14,863 bases of DNA, from positions 1-14,863 of the forward strand of contig DGQT01000075.1 in the NCBI GenBank assembly GCA_002390845.1, given 5' to 3'. The notes below the pieces were generated by a model that was not told where the DNA came from, did no database searches, and worked only from the letters and a program-made list of their open reading frames with translations. This stretch comes from Chitinophagaceae bacterium UBA4407 (lineage in GTDB: Bacteria > Bacteroidota > Bacteroidia > Chitinophagales > Chitinophagaceae). The translations under genes and the position numbers were made by a program. This document shows positions 13,060-14,863 of this stretch, in pieces; positions within the stretch are counted from its first letter, which is position 1; the number at the start of each line of letters is the position of its first letter.

Positions 13060-13641
13060 CTACTCGTGCAGTACTTTATTGTTTTTGTCAATGTACAATA
13101 CTTTGTCGCCTTTAATTACACGGGCCTCGCCGTTAGCAAAACTGTCGGCAAAATCGTATTCCGGGGTTATTACCATTTCTCCTTTTTCGTTTATGTAGCC
13201 CCAATCCCCTTTTTTATTCGCTACCGGGGCAAGGCCTTCGCCAAAAGCACGGGCATTGGTAAATTTAAAACCAATCACCACTTTGCCGCTGGTATTGATG
13301 TAGCCGTAAAGTTCATTTTCCATTACCGCAGCAAACCCGTTTTGAAAAGACTGTGCATCGGCGAAAATGGCTTCTGTTATGGCTTTGCCGGTACTGTCTA
13401 TATACTGCCAGTTTGAACCTTTGCGTACCGCAGTGTAGCCATCTTTAAAACTCAGGCCCTCATCGTAAACAAGCGGTACAATAATATTTCCGCCATTATC
13501 TACATAACCATATTTGTGATCTTTTGAGGCAAGCGCAAGGCCGCAGATACACTGATCTACAAAGTCGAAATTTTTTGCCCATTTCTGTGCATTAACAGAA
13601 AGTGCCGCAGGTAAAAAAATCAACATCAATAACTTTTTCAT
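13060..13641 (-). CDS. Secreted WG-repeat protein
   Basis: 193-aa protein made of a signal peptide and WG repeats (beta-rich KWG-type units). The N-terminus MKKLLMLIFLPAALSVNAQ is a typical Sec signal with cleavage expected after VNA, near residue 18. Five repeats follow, with cores KYGYVDNGGNIIVP (about 43), WQYIDSTGKAI (about 78), LYGYINTSGKVVIG (about 111), WGYINEKGEMVITP (about 147) and a partial VLYIDKNNKV at the end. The family probably forms a beta-propeller-like or solenoid surface for binding, but no reaction is known. The protein is short for the family, with no partner domain. ATG 13641 is the clear start. The gene stands alone and ends at the terminator at 12882-12909. Confidence 0.9.
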   Translation of the reverse strand: MKKLLMLIFLPAALSVNAQKWAKNFDFVDQCICGLALASKDHKYGYVDNGGNIIVPLVYDEGLSFKDGYTAVRKGSNWQYIDSTGKAITEAIFADAQSFQNGFAAVMENELYGYINTSGKVVIGFKFTNARAFGEGLAPVANKKGDWGYINEKGEMVITPEYDFADSFANGEARVIKGDKVLYIDKNNKVLHE

Positions 13642-13809
13642 ATAACTGGTTTTAATGATAAGTAATTTTATTCCAACACAAGGTACTAACCACCATTGCC
13701 CGATTCTATGACGGCGGACAGGCAGCAGGATGATTATTAGCAGGAATTTTTCAGGCTTATTTTGACACGGGAAGATCTACGGTTAAGCAGCATACTTTTT
13801 GCGGGCACG

Positions 13810-14496
13810 ATGATTGCAGCAATTTCCGAAACACCTTTTATGACACCGCACGAAAACGTGCCTGAATTTATTGATGAGTTCCCCCGCAGGCAGGAACTCG
13901 CCAACATTCTCATACACCTACTCGGAATTATTTTCGCACTCTCTGCAATACCATTTTTAATTGCAGAAGCAATTAAACAAAATATCAGTTATGTTGTAAG
14001 CGTAAGCGTTTATGCCATCTGCTTCCTTATGACGTTCAGCTTTTCATCGCTTTATCACGGTGTACGGCGGCGCAAACTAAAAAGTGTCTTCAAAAAGCTC
14101 GACCGCATCAGCATCTATTTTCTTATTGCAGGTACTTATACCGCCATCATCCGCTATTACCTGTTCGATACTACAGGAATTGTACTCCTTTGTATTTTAT
14201 GGGCGTTTGTACTGGCAGGTATTTTATTCGAATTTTTCTTTCCCGATAAATACAACATTTTTTCGGTGATCTCTTACATGATCATGGGGCTGATATTTGT
14301 ATTTGTACCCGAGCAATTTTTTGCATCTATGCCCGCAGGTATTGTTGCCCTGGTGCTTACCGGGGTTGGGTTATACGTTTTTGGTGTAATCTTTTATATC
14401 TGGCAAAAATGGAGTTATCATCATGCGGTATGGCACCTGTTTGTATTGGGCGGTGGTATTTGCCATTTTGTTGCCGTGCTGCAAACAGTAGCATGA
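13810..14496 (+). CDS. Hemolysin III / PAQR-like membrane protein
   Basis: Seven-pass inner-membrane protein of the HlyIII/YqfA family, related to PAQR receptors, which carry a Zn2+-bound hydrolase-like site. Counting from the TTG at 13762, the signature residues are E45-x-x-N48 before the first helix, S95-x-x-x-H99 (SSLYH), D114 in LDRISIYFLIAGTYT, and H221-x-x-x-H225 (HAVWHLFVLGG). The open frame could begin at TTG 13762, but ATG 13810 is preferred because the extra residues are not family-like and a TATTTTG box lies at 13760-13766. ATG 13840 is also possible. The name hemolysin is historical; the cellular role in Bacteroidota is unknown. Confidence 0.88.
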   Translation: MIAAISETPFMTPHENVPEFIDEFPRRQELANILIHLLGIIFALSAIPFLIAEAIKQNISYVVSVSVYAICFLMTFSFSSLYHGVRRRKLKSVFKKLDRISIYFLIAGTYTAIIRYYLFDTTGIVLLCILWAFVLAGILFEFFFPDKYNIFSVISYMIMGLIFVFVPEQFFASMPAGIVALVLTGVGLYVFGVIFYIWQKWSYHHAVWHLFVLGGGICHFVAVLQTVA

Positions 14497-14624
14497 ACCT
14501 GGAATTTGAATAAGAACAATTTTTTTGTACCCGGCTGAAGAACAAGCATGAAGCTTCCGTTGCCACGCTCGGTTCAAGGTTCTGTTTTCATGGCAGCATT
14601 TAAGCGAAGGGTGGACTGCACCTG

Positions 14625-14643
14625 TCCTGAACTTGATTCAGGA
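14625..14643. repeat. TCCTGAA-type hairpin
   Basis: TCCTGAA and TTCAGGA pair perfectly around CTTGA. Similar TCCTGAA...TTCAGGATC hairpins are scattered in many Bacteroidota intergenic regions, so this is probably a REP-like copy. Confidence 0.5.
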
Positions 14644-14752
14644 TCATTTCCATAGGTGTCAAGCTAAAATTGAGTTTGATATGCTGAAGTATTGTTCTGC
14701 AAAAAGTTTTAAAGATTTCACACTGTCGTTTCCATCGTGCGTTATCATACCC

Positions 14753-14861
14753 GTCCTTGCATAAGGCGCCTCATCCGGTTCGGTTCCGGCAAAGCCGGAA
14801 TTGCTGCGATGGCGCAAGCCATATCGCAGCAAAGAAGCGGGTGCAGCGCCGTTGCAAGGAC
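14753..14861. repeat. Three-way-junction structured element (REP/MITE-like)
   Basis: An outer stem joins GTCCTTGCA (14753-14761) to TGCAAGGAC (14853-14861) and, after a small bulge, GGCGC (14765-14769) to GCGCC (14846-14850). Inside are two directly adjacent hairpins: TTCCGGC-AAA-GCCGGAA (14784-14800), and TTGCTGCGAT with ATCGCAGCAA (14801-14832) capped by GGC-GCAA-GCC with a 2-nt bulge. This density of pairing is far above chance. It may be a REP-type or MITE-type mobile repeat, or a structured RNA. The window ends 2 bp after it. Confidence 0.7.
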
Positions 14862-14863
14862 AA

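Larger units (their letters stand above)
14497..14863. other. Right-edge intergenic region
   Basis: 367 bp with no credible gene. Minus-strand frames here overlap the hemolysin III gene and are shadows. The stretch holds a TCCTGAA/TTCAGGA hairpin (14625-14643), of a kind common in Bacteroidota spacers, and the structured element at 14753-14861. Confidence 0.55.

Noticed and set aside
14357..14577. Two minus-strand frames at the end of the hemolysin III gene
   Set aside because: Antisense shadows with no family-like content.
1..14863. tRNA or rRNA genes, or an insertion sequence
   Set aside because: I looked for cloverleaf-like sequence with a CCA end, rRNA landmarks and transposase motifs (DDE, HUH, Tyr recombinase) and saw none; a tRNA scan would be decisive.

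Overview
The window looks like a chromosomal segment from a member of the Bacteroidota, probably of the Chitinophagaceae type. The reasons are the lack of Shine-Dalgarno sequences before most starts, A/T-rich leaders, -7 boxes of the TAnnTTTG kind, a uncharacterised protein family I associate with this phylum (11551-12297), and dispersed intergenic repeats typical of these genomes. The taxonomic call is inference; no rRNA or tRNA gene is present to fix it.

Region 1 (1-5727, + strand) is sugar catabolism. It holds araA (L-arabinose isomerase), a vSGLT-like sodium/sugar symporter, and an aldehyde dehydrogenase of the alpha-ketoglutaric semialdehyde type. araA and the symporter form a natural uptake-plus-isomerisation pair for L-arabinose. 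The dehydrogenase belongs to the oxidative (non-phosphorylating) route, so it is either a second branch or serves another substrate. No araB or araD is in view. Intergenic gaps carry copies of a short repeat family and a terminator.

Region 2 (5756-6898, - strand) is a two-gene unit of an SDR-family protein followed by a DinB-superfamily protein, with an operator-like dyad upstream.

Region 3 (about 7200-11399, all - strand, visibly A/T-rich) looks like a small defence island. One operon encodes a ParB/DUF262-like protein with a degenerate DGQQR motif (DGIQR) and, 2 nt later, a protein carrying an R-X4-H (HEPN-type) motif. A second group, in order of transcription, is vsr (very-short-patch repair endonuclease), a 37-bp operator-like dyad, an untracked XRE/controller-type regulator pseudogene with a Gln-to-TAG stop, a 79-aa acidic protein, and an HNH endonuclease that overlaps it by ATGA. 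This is the shape of a restriction-modification locus, but there is no methyltransferase in the window and the regulator is broken.

Region 4 (11400-12726) holds an uncharacterised 248-aa protein. It is driven by a promoter with two identical 12-bp palindromes exactly 21 bp apart and is followed by a 315-bp array of fifteen 21-bp tandem units without indels. All six frames of the repeat unit are open, so the long open frames there are not evidence of coding.

Region 5 (12727-14863) has a secreted WG-repeat protein (- strand, with its terminator), a hemolysin III/PAQR-like membrane protein (+ strand), and a strongly structured three-way-junction element at the right edge.

Most promising for novelty are the ParB-like/HEPN pair (7354-9287), the broken controller gene inside the Vsr/HNH locus (10801-10966), and the uncharacterised gene with paired palindromes plus 21-bp array (11450-12726).
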